A stretch of DNA of 64,000 nucleotides from Acetobacterium woodii (GCA_016213825.1 JACQZP010000031.1:106379-170378), one strand, 5' to 3'; shown: positions 9,315-19,147, counted from the first letter of the stretch. The notes: generated by a model from the letters alone, not told the origin. Program-made: numbers and translations.

Positions 9315-10946
9315 ATGAAAAGCAAAATAAAACAGACTGGGAATTTTGTTCCCAGAAATAGGACAGACGTTACTCAATCATGGGGGATTTTTGGCCGTTT
9401 GGATTCAGTGGTCTTTATCGTATCAGCAATTATTTGTTTTGGATTTATTTTATGGGGTGCTGCGGATCCTGGGTCTTTGGCTGTGGCTCTTGGCCAATTA
9501 CTTTCGGCGACCGTATCAAACTGGGGTTGGATGTACCAGGCTGGGGTGCTCTTTTTTGTGGTTTTTTGTTTTGCAGTTGCCTTAAGTAAATATGGAAAAA
9601 TAAAATTTGGTAAAGATGATGATGTGCCAGAATATTCTAATTTTTCATGGTTTGCCATGTTATTTGGAGCCGGGATGGGGGTTGGACTCATCTATTGGTC
9701 AGTGGCGGAAACCGTTTCACATTTCTTAAATGGTCCAGTTTATGCTGGCGCTTCAGGAAGTCCCCAGGCTGCAGAATGGGCCATGGCGATTTCTTTTTTG
9801 CATTGGGGAATCAGTCCCTGGGCAATTTATGTCGTTGTCGGGATTCCGATGGGTCTGGTGATTTTTAGAAAAGGGTTGCCAGCACTGGTCAGCTCCTGTT
9901 TTTATCCCATCTTAGGAGACCGAATTTATGGGCCATTGGGTAAATTGATTGATATTGTTGCCCTATGTATTACTTTTTTTGGAGTATCCACAACCATTGG
10001 ACTGGGAACCATGCAACTGGGGGCAGGGTTATCGTTTAACTATGGCATCCCCTTAAATAACAATTTATATATTATCATTTTAATTGTAGTTGCTGCTGCC
10101 TATCTGGCATCGGCCTGTTTGCCCATTGATCGAGGCATCAAGGTCGGTTCGGATGTCAGCATGATCGCTTGTTTGGGTTTATTATTGTTTCTGTTTATCC
10201 TTGGTCCGACAAAATATATTATGGATAATTTTGTTAATGCCACTGGTCTCTATGTTCAAAATTTCATCACCATGAGCACTTGGACAGACCCAGTAGGACA
10301 GACCGGCTGGTTGAATTCATGGACGATATTTTATTGGGCCTGGTGGATATCGTGGGCACCATTTGTGGGTATGTTTATTGCCAAAATATCAAAAGGTCGG
10401 ACAATCAAGCAGTTTGTAATTGCCGCAATTATTGCGCCATCATTATTTGATATGATTTTTTTCGATATTTTTGGTTCAACAGCCCTGCATTTTGAATTTG
10501 CTGAAGCAACAAAGGGCCTTATTCAAAACGCTATCGCATCAGATGTAGCCAATGGAATATATGTCCTTTTTAATCAATTTCCTTTTAGCGATGTAATAAT
10601 AATTGTTATTCTGTTTGTCGTCTTCACATTTTTTGTGGTTTCGGCCGATTCAGCAACGATTGTTCTCGGGATGCTCTCGAGTGGGGGAAATGATTCACCC
10701 CGAACCAGCTTAAAACTTTTGTGGGGGATCGCCTTGGCTTTTTCAGCAGGAATTCTGATTATTATGGGAGGGTTAACTGCGGTGCAGACCGTTCCGATTG
10801 TCGCCGTTTTTCCATTTATATTTATTCTTTTTGCCATGTGTTATTCAACAATTAAGATGTTGCAGGAAGATCATTTATTCAAGGAGACGCCAGAGATTAG
10901 CAGTGGGGAAAAAGAGCAAGCGTTAGAAAAAAATATAGCTCAATAA
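9315..10946 (+). CDS. second BCCT-family transporter
   Basis: A 543-residue BCCT carrier related to the one at 5308. It has the glycine motif GAGMGVGLIYW and the box WTIFYWAWWISWAPFVG with SKGRTIKQF. ATG 9315 follows GGGAGGGAG; an upstream in-frame ATG at 9279 lacks a ribosome site. The N-terminus is about 25 residues longer than in the first carrier. It lies about 280 bp after mtgC without an obvious promoter of its own, so it may share the operon. It could bring in a different betaine or serve osmoprotection. Confidence 0.9.
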   Translation: MKSKIKQTGNFVPRNRTDVTQSWGIFGRLDSVVFIVSAIICFGFILWGAADPGSLAVALGQLLSATVSNWGWMYQAGVLFFVVFCFAVALSKYGKIKFGKDDDVPEYSNFSWFAMLFGAGMGVGLIYWSVAETVSHFLNGPVYAGASGSPQAAEWAMAISFLHWGISPWAIYVVVGIPMGLVIFRKGLPALVSSCFYPILGDRIYGPLGKLIDIVALCITFFGVSTTIGLGTMQLGAGLSFNYGIPLNNNLYIIILIVVAAAYLASACLPIDRGIKVGSDVSMIACLGLLLFLFILGPTKYIMDNFVNATGLYVQNFITMSTWTDPVGQTGWLNSWTIFYWAWWISWAPFVGMFIAKISKGRTIKQFVIAAIIAPSLFDMIFFDIFGSTALHFEFAEATKGLIQNAIASDVANGIYVLFNQFPFSDVIIIVILFVVFTFFVVSADSATIVLGMLSSGGNDSPRTSLKLLWGIALAFSAGILIIMGGLTAVQTVPIVAVFPFIFILFAMCYSTIKMLQEDHLFKETPEISSGEKEQALEKNIAQ

Positions 10947-10977
10947 TATGAATTAGTAAGCATTGAAAGGGATTCAC

Positions 10978-13900
10978 ATGAAAGTAAATAATCAGACAGT
11001 TAAGCGCAGATCCATTAAAACAAAATTATTAATTGTACCACTCATTTGTGTACTGGCTGGCGTTTTTATGATTGGAGCAATTTCGTCATATTTAGCAAGA
11101 GACAGTTTGCTTGCTGAAATGCGAGAAAATGGTTTTTCATCATCGCAGCGTTTTGTCAATCGAATTGAAGATAACACAGAAGCGGTGCGGACCATGAATG
11201 AACAATTGGAAGCACAGATCCGTAGTATCGGGAATATCGTCCTCGGGAATCGCGTCAGTATTAATGATGGTTATTTAACCCAATTAGCGGCGCAAACAGG
11301 GATTGATCATATTTATTTATATAACCCTTCCGGAGAAATTATCAACGCTGCCAATGGTGAATATTTGGGATGGAAGGCGACGCCTGGTGATCCGATCCAT
11401 AACTTTATGATCAGTGGGGCCCCGGAATTGATGGAAGAAATCAGAAAGAGTACCGAAACCACTGAAAACTTTAAATACGGTTATGTTCGAAGCAATACTG
11501 GGGAATTTGTCCAGGCGGGTGTTTCCGCTGACCGGGTTTTGGAACTGACCGAAAAGTTTGGCTATCAGGCTTTAATCGACGAGTTGGCATCGGATGATAG
11601 CATTGTTTATGCAAGTTTTATTGACCAAGATCTTATCGGGGTTGCGGACAGCAATAAGGATAATATTGGCAAAAACTATCAGGAAGATGAAAGCATTAAA
11701 AAGGTCGCCCGGGATGGCGAAATGAGTGCCAAAGAATATTTTTATGAAGCTGAAAATACCAATGTTTATGATGTTTTATATCCGGTTGTTATTAATGGCG
11801 AATTAAAAGGTGCTCTGAATATCGGGTATTCCATGAACACCATCCAGTCGGCGATCGCAAAAAATATTTTATTGATTGCTATTGCGGGGCTGATTGTTTT
11901 TCTGATATTAGGATTTATTTTATATAAGATTTCAACTTCCATCACCAGGCCGATTGCGAGCATCAACCATATGATCAAGGAAATGGGAAAAGGTCATCTG
12001 GGGATTCGTCTAAATCTTGATTCCCAGGATGAAATTGGCGAAATGGCAATAACCATGGATGAATTTGCTGATGATCTGCAAAATGTTGTTATTGGCACCA
12101 TGAATCAGATTTCAGCCGGAGATGTGTCGGCTGATATTGAAGAAAAGGATGATTTGGATGAGATCGCACCGGCTTTGAAACGAACCATTGAAACCATTCG
12201 TAATTTGATCCAGGAAACAACCCGGCTATCACAGGCAGCTGTTGCAGGAAAATTGGAAACCAGGGGAAATATAAAAGCATTTGAAGGTGGATTCAAAGAT
12301 ATTGTCGAAGGTGTTAATGCCACTTTAGATGCAGTCGTTGGCCCGCTGAACATTGCCGCCGATTACGTGAACAAGATTGGTCAAGGGGAAATCCCGGAAC
12401 CAATTACTGAGGCTTACGAGGGCGATTTTGATAAGCTGAAACAAAGCATCAATGCCTGTATTGATGGTTTGGGAGCTTTAAAAGAAGGCAACCGGGTGCT
12501 CGCCTTAATGAGTCAAAATGATTTCAGTCAAAATATTGAGAATCAATACCTGGGAATCTATGGCGAAATTGGCGCAGGGATTAATTCAGTTCATGATCAA
12601 CTGGTACGGATTGTTCAGATTGCTAACCATATTGAAGCCGGCGAACTTGGGGATTTAAGCGAATTGAAAGCGATTGGCAAAAGAAGTGCTAATGATACGT
12701 TGATTCCAAGCCTCATTGGAATGATGGAGAACATTGTTCGATTGGTGGCCGAGACCCAAAAAATGACGCAAATCGCCGTCGCCGGGGATCTGAGTTTCAG
12801 AGGCGATGAAACCCGTTTCGCCGGGGAGTATAGCAAAGTCATTGCAGGATTCAATCAGACCTTGGATGCGGTGATCAATCCAATTACAGAAGCTTCGGGA
12901 ACCTTGAAAGAACTGGCCGCCGGGAATTTAAATACAGCAATGACCGGTGATTACCAGGGTGACCATGCCATTATCAAAGAGGATCTGAATCAGACCATTG
13001 CGAATCTGAAACGTTACGTCAATGAAATTACCAGCACCCTGGAAGAAATGAGCCAGGGGAATCTGGATCAGGAAATTACCTCTTCCTACACCGGTGATTT
13101 CCTGGCGATAAAAAAAGCCCTCAACGGCATCAGTTCAAGTTTGAGCTCAACCATGACGGATATTGATACGGCTGCCGCCCATGTGGAAATTGGTGCCAGA
13201 CAAATTTCCGATGGCGGCCAGGCCCTGGCCCAGGGAACCACCGAACAGGCCAGCTCCATCCAGGAATTGACAGCCTCCATTGAAGAAGTCGCCAGCGAAA
13301 CCAAACAGAATGCCAGTCGCGCCAATGATGCCAATGAACTGGCCGTTAGAGTGAGGAAAAATGCCGAAGTCGGCAATGCGCAAATGAAAAAGATGATCGT
13401 CGCCATGCGAGATATTGATGATTCATCGAACAATATTTCAAAAATAATTAAGGTGATTGATGATATTGCCTTCCAGACCAATATTCTGGCGCTTAATGCC
13501 GCCGTTGAAGCGGCTCGAGCCGGACAACACGGCAAGGGTTTTGCGGTTGTTGCCGAAGAAGTTCGAACCCTGGCAGCCCGAAGTGCCGAAGCCGCCAAGG
13601 AAACCACCGGACTGATTGAAGGCTCTATTGAAAAGGTCGGTGCGGGAACAAAAATTGCCGACGAAACCGCTGAAAGTCTAAAAGAAATCTTACTTGAAAT
13701 TGAAAAAGTGACCAGTTTGGTGGGGAATATCGCCAGGGCGTCCACCGATCAGGCATCAGAAATCGCCCAGATCACCCAGGGGATTGAACAGGTTTCTCAG
13801 GTTGTTCAAACCAATTCGGCCACTGCTGAAGAAAGTGCCGCCTCCAGTGAAGAATTATCCGGTCAAGCCGAAATGCTTAAACAGATGGTGGGCGCATTTA

Positions 13901-14022
13901 AGCTTAAAAAGCAAGTGCGAATAGACAGAGAAATCTCAGTAAGGGTAAATGAAAAAATAGATTTGCCAACTCAAGCTCAGCCCAAGATTTTTTTAGATGA
14001 TATGGAAATGGATAAATATTAA
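10978..14022 (+). CDS. methyl-accepting chemotaxis protein with an array of HAMP-like repeats
   Basis: A 1014-residue chemoreceptor, about twice the usual length. It has TM1 (about 16-38), an extracytoplasmic Cache-like sensor (40-290), TM2 (about 295-318), HAMP, and then a long cytoplasmic array of HAMP/linker repeats (about 370-720) with recurrent LDAVI/VVxPxxxA and YxGDxxxIKxxLN motifs. The signalling tip ([18 protein letters not shown]) lies near 832-876. No CheR-tethering pentapeptide is present at the C-terminus. ATG 10978 follows AAAGGG; the TTG at 10963 is less likely. Placement right after two betaine carriers suggests a receptor for betaine or another quaternary amine (inference). 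Confidence 0.9.
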   Translation: MKVNNQTVKRRSIKTKLLIVPLICVLAGVFMIGAISSYLARDSLLAEMRENGFSSSQRFVNRIEDNTEAVRTMNEQLEAQIRSIGNIVLGNRVSINDGYLTQLAAQTGIDHIYLYNPSGEIINAANGEYLGWKATPGDPIHNFMISGAPELMEEIRKSTETTENFKYGYVRSNTGEFVQAGVSADRVLELTEKFGYQALIDELASDDSIVYASFIDQDLIGVADSNKDNIGKNYQEDESIKKVARDGEMSAKEYFYEAENTNVYDVLYPVVINGELKGALNIGYSMNTIQSAIAKNILLIAIAGLIVFLILGFILYKISTSITRPIASINHMIKEMGKGHLGIRLNLDSQDEIGEMAITMDEFADDLQNVVIGTMNQISAGDVSADIEEKDDLDEIAPALKRTIETIRNLIQETTRLSQAAVAGKLETRGNIKAFEGGFKDIVEGVNATLDAVVGPLNIAADYVNKIGQGEIPEPITEAYEGDFDKLKQSINACIDGLGALKEGNRVLALMSQNDFSQNIENQYLGIYGEIGAGINSVHDQLVRIVQIANHIEAGELGDLSELKAIGKRSANDTLIPSLIGMMENIVRLVAETQKMTQIAVAGDLSFRGDETRFAGEYSKVIAGFNQTLDAVINPITEASGTLKELAAGNLNTAMTGDYQGDHAIIKEDLNQTIANLKRYVNEITSTLEEMSQGNLDQEITSSYTGDFLAIKKALNGISSSLSSTMTDIDTAAAHVEIGARQISDGGQALAQGTTEQASSIQELTASIEEVASETKQNASRANDANELAVRVRKNAEVGNAQMKKMIVAMRDIDDSSNNISKIIKVIDDIAFQTNILALNAAVEAARAGQHGKGFAVVAEEVRTLAARSAEAAKETTGLIEGSIEKVGAGTKIADETAESLKEILLEIEKVTSLVGNIARASTDQASEIAQITQGIEQVSQVVQTNSATAEESAASSEELSGQAEMLKQMVGAFKLKKQVRIDREISVRVNEKIDLPTQAQPKIFLDDMEMDKY

Positions 14023-14127
14023 ATAAGATCCATATTAATTAAGAAACCAGAATAACTAAATAACGGCTCTGATATCGACGCAGATTGGAGTTGAGTATTT
14101 TCAAAATTCGATGGATCAATTTAAAAA

Positions 14128-14166
14128 ACGAGACCTTCAGCTTAAATGTAGAAGGTCTCGTTTTTA
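14128..14166. terminator. bidirectional intrinsic terminator
   Basis: The stem ACGAGACCTTC/GAAGGTCTCGT is followed by TTTTT and preceded by AAAAAA. It ends the chemoreceptor transcript. Confidence 0.85.
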
Positions 14167-14244
14167 AGTTTACCATCACAATTGTTAATGAAACAGTGGT
14201 AGACATAGATAATTAGCGCAATGCGTTTGATTCAAGAAGATTTA

Positions 14245-15465
14245 CTATAATTTAGCCAGCAGTTCCTGCTTTTTCTGATTAAATTCAGCTTCACTGATAA
14301 TGCCCTTTTCTTTTAAACTGGCCAGTTTTTCAATCATGGCAATGGGATCCTCCTGGGGAGTTGTGGATTGCTGGGCAGTTGCCTGTGATTGTGGGGCGGA
14401 TGATTCTTCAGATGGATCCTGGTGAGTCCCTTCTGGTTTATGGGCATTGTAGATTTGAATAACCCGCTGCGCTTCTCGGGGATAGAGGATGCTGATGGTT
14501 TCAATGGCACCCGCTGTCTTAATTTCAGTATCATTGGGATTCATCCCCAGGGTCAGTGACAAATCTAAAAAAGAAACGGTGCTCGGCTGCGTTGTCAGTG
14601 ATAGGATTTGATCGTAGGCAAAGGTTTTTTTAGCCGTCAAATCCCGATCATAAAGGACGATCTTCTCGCTGGTACAGGTCAGGAATTTTTTTGAAACCAG
14701 GTTATCGAGACCCCAGGCAAAATAGATCAACTTTTCATCGGCGTCTAAAAATGTTTTCACAATTTCCAGAGTAGTGGGATCGAGCTTGGTTTGAATAAAG
14801 GCATCAACCTGATCATCGGTAATCATAAGATCGTTTTTCTTCAGGCGGCAGAGATATTCAGTCAATGTAATAGTATCGATGGTTTTGATTTCAGCCGCAG
14901 GTATGGTAATTAATGTGATGGCATTAACAATCAGGGTGCATTGTTCATCACCTCGATTTATTGATATATCAAAGAGTTTTTCTTTCGGCAGGGAACCCGC
15001 TGCAAAAAAAGAATTGTTTTCAGGAAAAAGAATTTTAAAATAAAGATTACTGGAGGTAAGCAGAATTATCTGACCTTTAGAATCTTTGAATTGAAATAAA
15101 AATTTTTCCTGCATATTATAAGTGGGAAAGGTTTTTAAAACATTTTTTAAGACCTTTTCTTCATAGGGGTACATGTCGATTTTTGTAGCTGACGCACTGT
15201 TGGCAGGCAACAGCAGTTTCTCACTAAAATTTTTAGTAAATTCGACGATTTCATCATCCTCGGTATTGATGAGAGGGTTGGTAGACGCATCGACTGGATT
15301 AAGAAGCTGTTCCATCAGGGTTTCGGTATAGGTTTTTATCCGCTGATCCATTTCCGCCCGTAAGCGTTCCTGTTCTTCTTTTTTTAGGGCTAAATCTGCT
15401 TGAATTGAATCAATACTTTCTTTTGCCAGATCGGTAACATCTTTAAATAGATCTTTTAATCCCAT
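14245..15465 (-). CDS. cytoplasmic protein with PH-like domains and C-terminal SHOCT helix
   Basis: A 406-residue soluble protein. An N-terminal coiled coil (about 10-50) is followed by two segments that look like bacterial PH-like (bPH) domains (about 85-200 and 205-325), then a Gln/Ser/Thr-rich linker. A SHOCT motif forms the last 35 residues (LASLKEKGIISEAEFNQKK). SHOCT is a short oligomerisation helix found at the ends of many uncharacterised proteins. ATG follows AAGGAG. It stands alone, with no operon partner. Function unknown. Confidence 0.7.
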   Translation of the reverse strand: MGLKDLFKDVTDLAKESIDSIQADLALKKEEQERLRAEMDQRIKTYTETLMEQLLNPVDASTNPLINTEDDEIVEFTKNFSEKLLLPANSASATKIDMYPYEEKVLKNVLKTFPTYNMQEKFLFQFKDSKGQIILLTSSNLYFKILFPENNSFFAAGSLPKEKLFDISINRGDEQCTLIVNAITLITIPAAEIKTIDTITLTEYLCRLKKNDLMITDDQVDAFIQTKLDPTTLEIVKTFLDADEKLIYFAWGLDNLVSKKFLTCTSEKIVLYDRDLTAKKTFAYDQILSLTTQPSTVSFLDLSLTLGMNPNDTEIKTAGAIETISILYPREAQRVIQIYNAHKPEGTHQDPSEESSAPQSQATAQQSTTPQEDPIAMIEKLASLKEKGIISEAEFNQKKQELLAKL

Positions 15466-15530
15466 AATTAGTCTCCTTTTTCGTTGAATAATCTAGTTTC
15501 ATTTTACCTAAGGTTAGCGGAAATAGCAAA

Positions 15531-15580
15531 TTAAAACAGCCATTTGAGCGAATCTTTAAGATTCATTCAGATGGCTGTGA
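15531..15580 (-). terminator. terminator of the glutamate-synthase-like gene
   Basis: The stem ACAGCCAT/ATGGCTGT extends through GAATCTT/AAGATTC and is followed on the minus strand by TTTTAATTTG. Confidence 0.65.
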
Positions 15581-15607
15581 AAAGTAATTAATTTGGTTTG
15601 ATGATGC

Positions 15608-17200
15608 TTAGCCTTTTAATATCGAAAGGGCTTCTTCACGTCCACAATCCATTAAATATGGAATCTTCGTGACTTTGGCACATTCTTCTGTTAACGACAT
15701 TAGCTCATTTCTGGTAATGCTGTCGGTATTAAAGCAACGGGCACCGGCCATTAACTGCTGTAAGCCAACCCGGATTTTATCTGAATAGCTGTAGATCCCA
15801 ATCGCTCCCAAAGGAATGTTTTTGATTTCTTTGGCACCAACGATATCTTTAACTGCTTCATAGCAAACAAAGATTTCTTCAGGAGTAGAACCAAATTCGC
15901 TGACTGTTTTTGGCAGGTTATTTGCTTTCATCCATTGGTCGATGTTTTTACCAACCATCCCAGGAATCATCAGGGCACGACCCATACAAACTGCTTTAAC
16001 ATAAGGTGCGCCAAGTGCTAAAGCTTTAAAAACACCGTCTTCGCTGCTGAATCCGCCGGCAAAAGCCAGATCAGGAACGCGTTCGCCATTAGCTTCCAGA
16101 ATTTGTGCAAATTCAACGGCTGCTGAATGCAGGTAAATGGAAGGCATACCCCATTCTTCCATCATTCGCCATGGGCTCATGCCAGTTCCACCAGGAGCGC
16201 CGTCAATGGTTAGCAGGTCAATTTTGGCTTTTGAACACCATTTCATTGCCATGGCCAGTTCTCTTAAACCGTAGGCACCGGTTTTTAAGGTGATCCGTTT
16301 ATAGCCTAAGGCTCTTAGACGTTCAACTTCGGCCATAAAACCATCTTCACTGATAAAGCCGAGGCGGCTGTGTCGTTCAAATTCCTTAATGGCACCGTCA
16401 TTGAAGGCCGCCTGAATAACCGGATCCATGGGATCTGGAGTGACAATATAGCCACGTTTTTGAAGTTCCATGGCCCGTTCAATGGTATTAACCTTGATTT
16501 CACCACCGATACATTTAGCACCCTGGCCCCATTTCAATTCAATGGTCTCGATATTATGTTTGTTAATGATATATTCGGCAACACCTAAACGGGTATCTTC
16601 AACATTCATTTGAATGAGGATTTCACCTTTGCCGAAGTGATATTTTTTATAGGCTTCGATGCGGCGATCCATGTCAGGTGCTTCGATAACCATATTGTTT
16701 TTGTCTAAAACCAGACGTGGGTCAATCCCGCAGACGTTTTCACCACAGACAATGGTGACACCAGAAATAGCCGCACCAACGGCGAAATGATCCCAGTTTT
16801 TCCGGGCGATTTCGGTGGAACCCAAAGCTCCGGTAAAAATAGGCACATTCATGGCTACTTTATTATCCCAACCATAGGCACATTCGGTGCTGACATTTGG
16901 GAAACGAGCGTTATCTGGCGTTCCTACTTCACCATTTGGTAAACCTTTAGCCCCTAATGCATAACCCTGAATATTAAGATGTGAATAATCGATGGGATAG
17001 TCTTTATCACCACCGGCGGTTACATCACCAAAAGGACCTGGATAAATCAGTTCCCGGCCTCGGAAGGTCGCCTTGAAAATTTCACAATTACCCCGACATC
17101 CATCCACACAGCGTGAACAGAGACCGGAACAGGGTACAACACTTTTAGAACGGTTGAAGGTTTCGGTGGCATCGTTGCCATTAGGTCTTTGAAGATTCAT
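15608..17200 (-). CDS. FMN-binding glutamate synthase-like protein with N-terminal Cys cluster
   Basis: A 530-residue protein matching the central FMN/glutamate-synthase domain (GltB-like) without the glutaminase or FAD/NADPH parts. Recognisable segments are GQGAKCIGGEIKVN and DGAPGGTGMSPWRMMEEWG. The N-terminus carries five cysteines (24, 28, 31, 35, 39) that could hold an Fe-S cluster. The family is proposed to make glutamate from 2-oxoglutarate with separate electron and ammonia suppliers, but some members do other chemistry. Its leader has two AANGNN hexaloop hairpins, the second containing the ribosome site, the same signature as in the nif and amt leaders. That supports a role in nitrogen metabolism. 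Confidence 0.85.
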   Translation of the reverse strand: MNLQRPNGNDATETFNRSKSVVPCSGLCSRCVDGCRGNCEIFKATFRGRELIYPGPFGDVTAGGDKDYPIDYSHLNIQGYALGAKGLPNGEVGTPDNARFPNVSTECAYGWDNKVAMNVPIFTGALGSTEIARKNWDHFAVGAAISGVTIVCGENVCGIDPRLVLDKNNMVIEAPDMDRRIEAYKKYHFGKGEILIQMNVEDTRLGVAEYIINKHNIETIELKWGQGAKCIGGEIKVNTIERAMELQKRGYIVTPDPMDPVIQAAFNDGAIKEFERHSRLGFISEDGFMAEVERLRALGYKRITLKTGAYGLRELAMAMKWCSKAKIDLLTIDGAPGGTGMSPWRMMEEWGMPSIYLHSAAVEFAQILEANGERVPDLAFAGGFSSEDGVFKALALGAPYVKAVCMGRALMIPGMVGKNIDQWMKANNLPKTVSEFGSTPEEIFVCYEAVKDIVGAKEIKNIPLGAIGIYSYSDKIRVGLQQLMAGARCFNTDSITRNELMSLTEECAKVTKIPYLMDCGREEALSILKG

Positions 17201-17201
17201 T

Positions 17202-17221
17202 AATTTTCCCCCTTGAAAATT
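17202..17221 (-). promoter_or_regulatory. hexaloop hairpin P2 containing the ribosome binding site
   Basis: Arms AATTTTC and GAAAATT close a six-base loop AAGGGG, and the Shine-Dalgarno sequence is in that loop and its closing base, seven bases before ATG 17200. A protein bound to the loop would be expected to block initiation. The loop fits the AANGNN pattern of ANTAR target hairpins. Confidence 0.7.
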
Positions 17222-17257
17222 TTATTCTGTTTTTATCTTTTGAAAATTTCATTCAGC

Positions 17258-17283
17258 GATTGTTTTCCCCATTGAAAACAATC
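17258..17283 (-). promoter_or_regulatory. hexaloop hairpin P1 of the glutamate-synthase-like leader
   Basis: A perfect 10-bp stem (GATTGTTTTC with its complement) carries the loop AATGGG, closed by C-G. It lies 36 nt upstream of P2, so the two form a dual-hexaloop element of the kind bound by dimeric ANTAR proteins. Confidence 0.75.
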
Positions 17284-17318
17284 AGAAATGTGACAGCTGA
17301 TAAAAAACTTACTTTACC

Positions 17319-17346
17319 ATTATAAATCAAATAGCGACAATGTCAA
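17319..17346 (-). promoter_or_regulatory. sigma-A promoter of the glutamate-synthase-like gene
   Basis: TTGACA, 16 bp, TATAAT reads on the minus strand. The leader of about 110 nt contains the two hexaloop hairpins. Confidence 0.85.
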
Positions 17347-17421
17347 TTGTTCTGGCTGAATTACGAATAATAACGAAGACGATCCGCGAATAGGGAAGAA
17401 GATATCAATGAAAACAAGAAA

Positions 17422-17484
17422 AAAACGAAATTGGATTTAACTGTTAAAGTGCTGGAACAGTTTAAACGCCATTTTCGTTTTATT
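17422..17484 (-). terminator. terminator of the polyphosphate/DUF4956 operon
   Basis: A long imperfect hairpin with AACGAAA/TTTTCGTT at its base and AACTGTT/AACAGTT at its top is followed by TTTTTTTCTTG on the minus strand, just after the DUF4956 stop codon. Confidence 0.65.
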
Positions 17485-17494
17485 AGGAAAGTGT

Positions 17495-18184
17495 TTAGAT
17501 ATAAACTTTTTCATCAGGAATTTCAGTATTAAGAACGATGCTTAAATTGCCATTACGACATCTTAATTTGTCAATGAATTCTTTTTGATCGATATCATCT
17601 TTAAGACGGATACAGTAGATAATCTCAAACAGAGAGCCGAAATCACTGGTTTTAACCCGCTGGATTTTGTGACTGACAGCATACTGCTTTAGAATATCGT
17701 CAAAACAATTTTGATAATCAATGTCTTCAGGAATCGTGATCTTGAGCTGCATATTCTTGACTTTAGATTTACCATATTTAGTAAAATTGAGGATCACCAT
17801 TACCGTACAGAGGATGACGGCGAACAGGGCACCGTAGAAGATATAGCCCATCCCACAGGCAAGTCCCACTGCCAAGGTAAAGAAGACATAGGAGATATCA
17901 ATGGGATCCCCAGGGGCACTACGGAAACGGATCAGGCTGAAAGCGCCAGCCAAACTGAAGGCCCGGGCAACATTGTTACCGACTAATAGAATGATAATTG
18001 AAATAATCGCTGGCAGCATAATCAGGGTGACTACAAAGCCCGGCGAATAACCTTCTTTACCTCGGGTGCGGATGTAAACAAAGCTGATAAACAGACCCAT
18101 GATCAGGGAAGCGAAGACGACCCCTAAGGTCGTTTGGATGGTCAGGGTTTCGGTTACGGTTGATGCTAAAAGTGATTCAATCAT
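17495..18184 (-). CDS. DUF4956 membrane protein
   Basis: A 229-residue protein with four predicted membrane segments in the first 130 residues, including the family-typical ARAFSLAGAFSLIRFRSAPGDP stretch (given here only as a family marker at about 70-90), and a soluble C-terminal domain of about 100 residues. DUF4956 proteins are repeatedly found beside VTC-domain polyphosphate polymerases, as here, where the VTC gene lies 10 bp upstream. A role in polyphosphate synthesis or export is inferred. ATG follows AAGGAG. Confidence 0.85.
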   Translation of the reverse strand: MIESLLASTVTETLTIQTTLGVVFASLIMGLFISFVYIRTRGKEGYSPGFVVTLIMLPAIISIIILLVGNNVARAFSLAGAFSLIRFRSAPGDPIDISYVFFTLAVGLACGMGYIFYGALFAVILCTVMVILNFTKYGKSKVKNMQLKITIPEDIDYQNCFDDILKQYAVSHKIQRVKTSDFGSLFEIIYCIRLKDDIDQKEFIDKLRCRNGNLSIVLNTEIPDEKVYI

Positions 18185-18194
18185 GATGTTCTCC

Positions 18195-18974
18195 TTAATT
18201 ATTGATGCATGCGGTTAATGGTGTGTTGGGATAAATTGGCAGCGTGATGAGCTTGCCCATACTTTGTTTACGATAGTCTTTATAGGCTTTGCCATATTTC
18301 GAAAAACTGGTGCTGTATATCTGCAATTCGGATAGCGCATGGGTCAACCACAGCGGAATAGCCCCCAGTATTTTTATTTCCATCAGATATTGATCCTCGG
18401 GAATAAGGAAATTTCCAAAATCGCCTTTTTCCAATGACAGTAACTGTTGTCGGCTTTTTAAATTATAGTCAAAGGTGACTCGCAGTTCGGGATCATCTTT
18501 CCCTACAAAGGCAATTCGTTCATAACCGATGTAAGCTTTTGGAACCACTGGATGATTCTTTAAAAAAAACTCAATTTCTTCCAGAACCAGTTGGTTCATG
18601 GTATTGGTTTCTTTGGGATACTCTAATTTTGAAATAAACCGGTTGGCTTCATTCAGGGTCAGGGTCGCCCGTCGCTTATTGACAACGCCGCCAATTTTCT
18701 TTTTCAGCTCCAGAAAGACCTGATCATCGGGAGAGGTTGGGATTGAATAGCTTCTTAAACGAAGCTTTTCTTTATAATAGGGTTTGGAAAGGGAGTGGCG
18801 GATAATATCATAATTTTCAGTATCAAAATAGATATTGTAGATCGAATAACCATCATTTTTGGATGTATAGGAATCTGGTTTCATCTGAGTTAAAAGCATT
18901 GGCATTAATTGTTTGAGCTGGCTTTCATTTAATTGATATTTATTTTCAAAGCGCTTAAACGTTTTTGTGATCAT
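18195..18974 (-). CDS. VTC-domain protein, probable polyphosphate polymerase
   Basis: A 259-residue protein of the VTC/CYTH superfamily. It has the tunnel-fold pattern with paired basic and acidic residues: RFENKYQL near the start, SIYNIYFDT, KLRLRSY, FLELKKK and the C-terminal SKYGKAYKDY. Yeast VTC4 makes polyphosphate from ATP with this domain. The gene starts with ATG after GGAGG and forms a two-gene operon with DUF4956. Upstream direct repeats resemble a PHO box, which would couple it to phosphate supply. Confidence 0.85.
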   Translation of the reverse strand: MITKTFKRFENKYQLNESQLKQLMPMLLTQMKPDSYTSKNDGYSIYNIYFDTENYDIIRHSLSKPYYKEKLRLRSYSIPTSPDDQVFLELKKKIGGVVNKRRATLTLNEANRFISKLEYPKETNTMNQLVLEEIEFFLKNHPVVPKAYIGYERIAFVGKDDPELRVTFDYNLKSRQQLLSLEKGDFGNFLIPEDQYLMEIKILGAIPLWLTHALSELQIYSTSFSKYGKAYKDYRKQSMGKLITLPIYPNTPLTACINN

Positions 18975-19032
18975 GGTGTTACCTCCATAGAATTTATTAT
19001 TATTATTTTTTGTTGTTGTCTTACTTTTCTAT

Positions 19033-19066
19033 AGTATACAAGACCAGTTTGTTAAGCGTTTGTTAA
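19033..19066 (-). promoter_or_regulatory. PHO-box-like direct repeats over the promoter of the VTC operon
   Basis: Two TTAACAAA repeats exactly 11 bp apart (TTAACA at 19066-19061 and 19055-19050, minus strand) overlap the -35 region of a promoter with -10 TATACT at 19038-19033. Two weaker repeats (AAAACA, TTCACA) continue upstream. Repeats of TTAACA with 11-bp period are the binding site of PhoP/PhoB-type regulators. Confidence 0.6.
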
Positions 19067-19095
19067 CTTTGTGTTTTTTTTGTGAACGGATTGAG

Positions 19096-19128
19096 AAAAT
19101 AAAAAAGATGCACGTAATGTGCATCTTT
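19096..19128 (-). terminator. terminator of the two-component operon
   Basis: The stem AAAGATGCAC/GTGCATCTTT is followed by TTTTATTTTC on the minus strand, after the kinase stop codon. Confidence 0.8.
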
Positions 19129-19147
19129 GAGGTTGATCGATATTCGA

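Noticed and set aside
13086..13745. 219-codon open frame antisense to the chemoreceptor
   Set aside because: It mirrors the Ala/Glu-rich signalling domain in another frame, has Ala/Ser-rich composition, no ribosome site and no domain.
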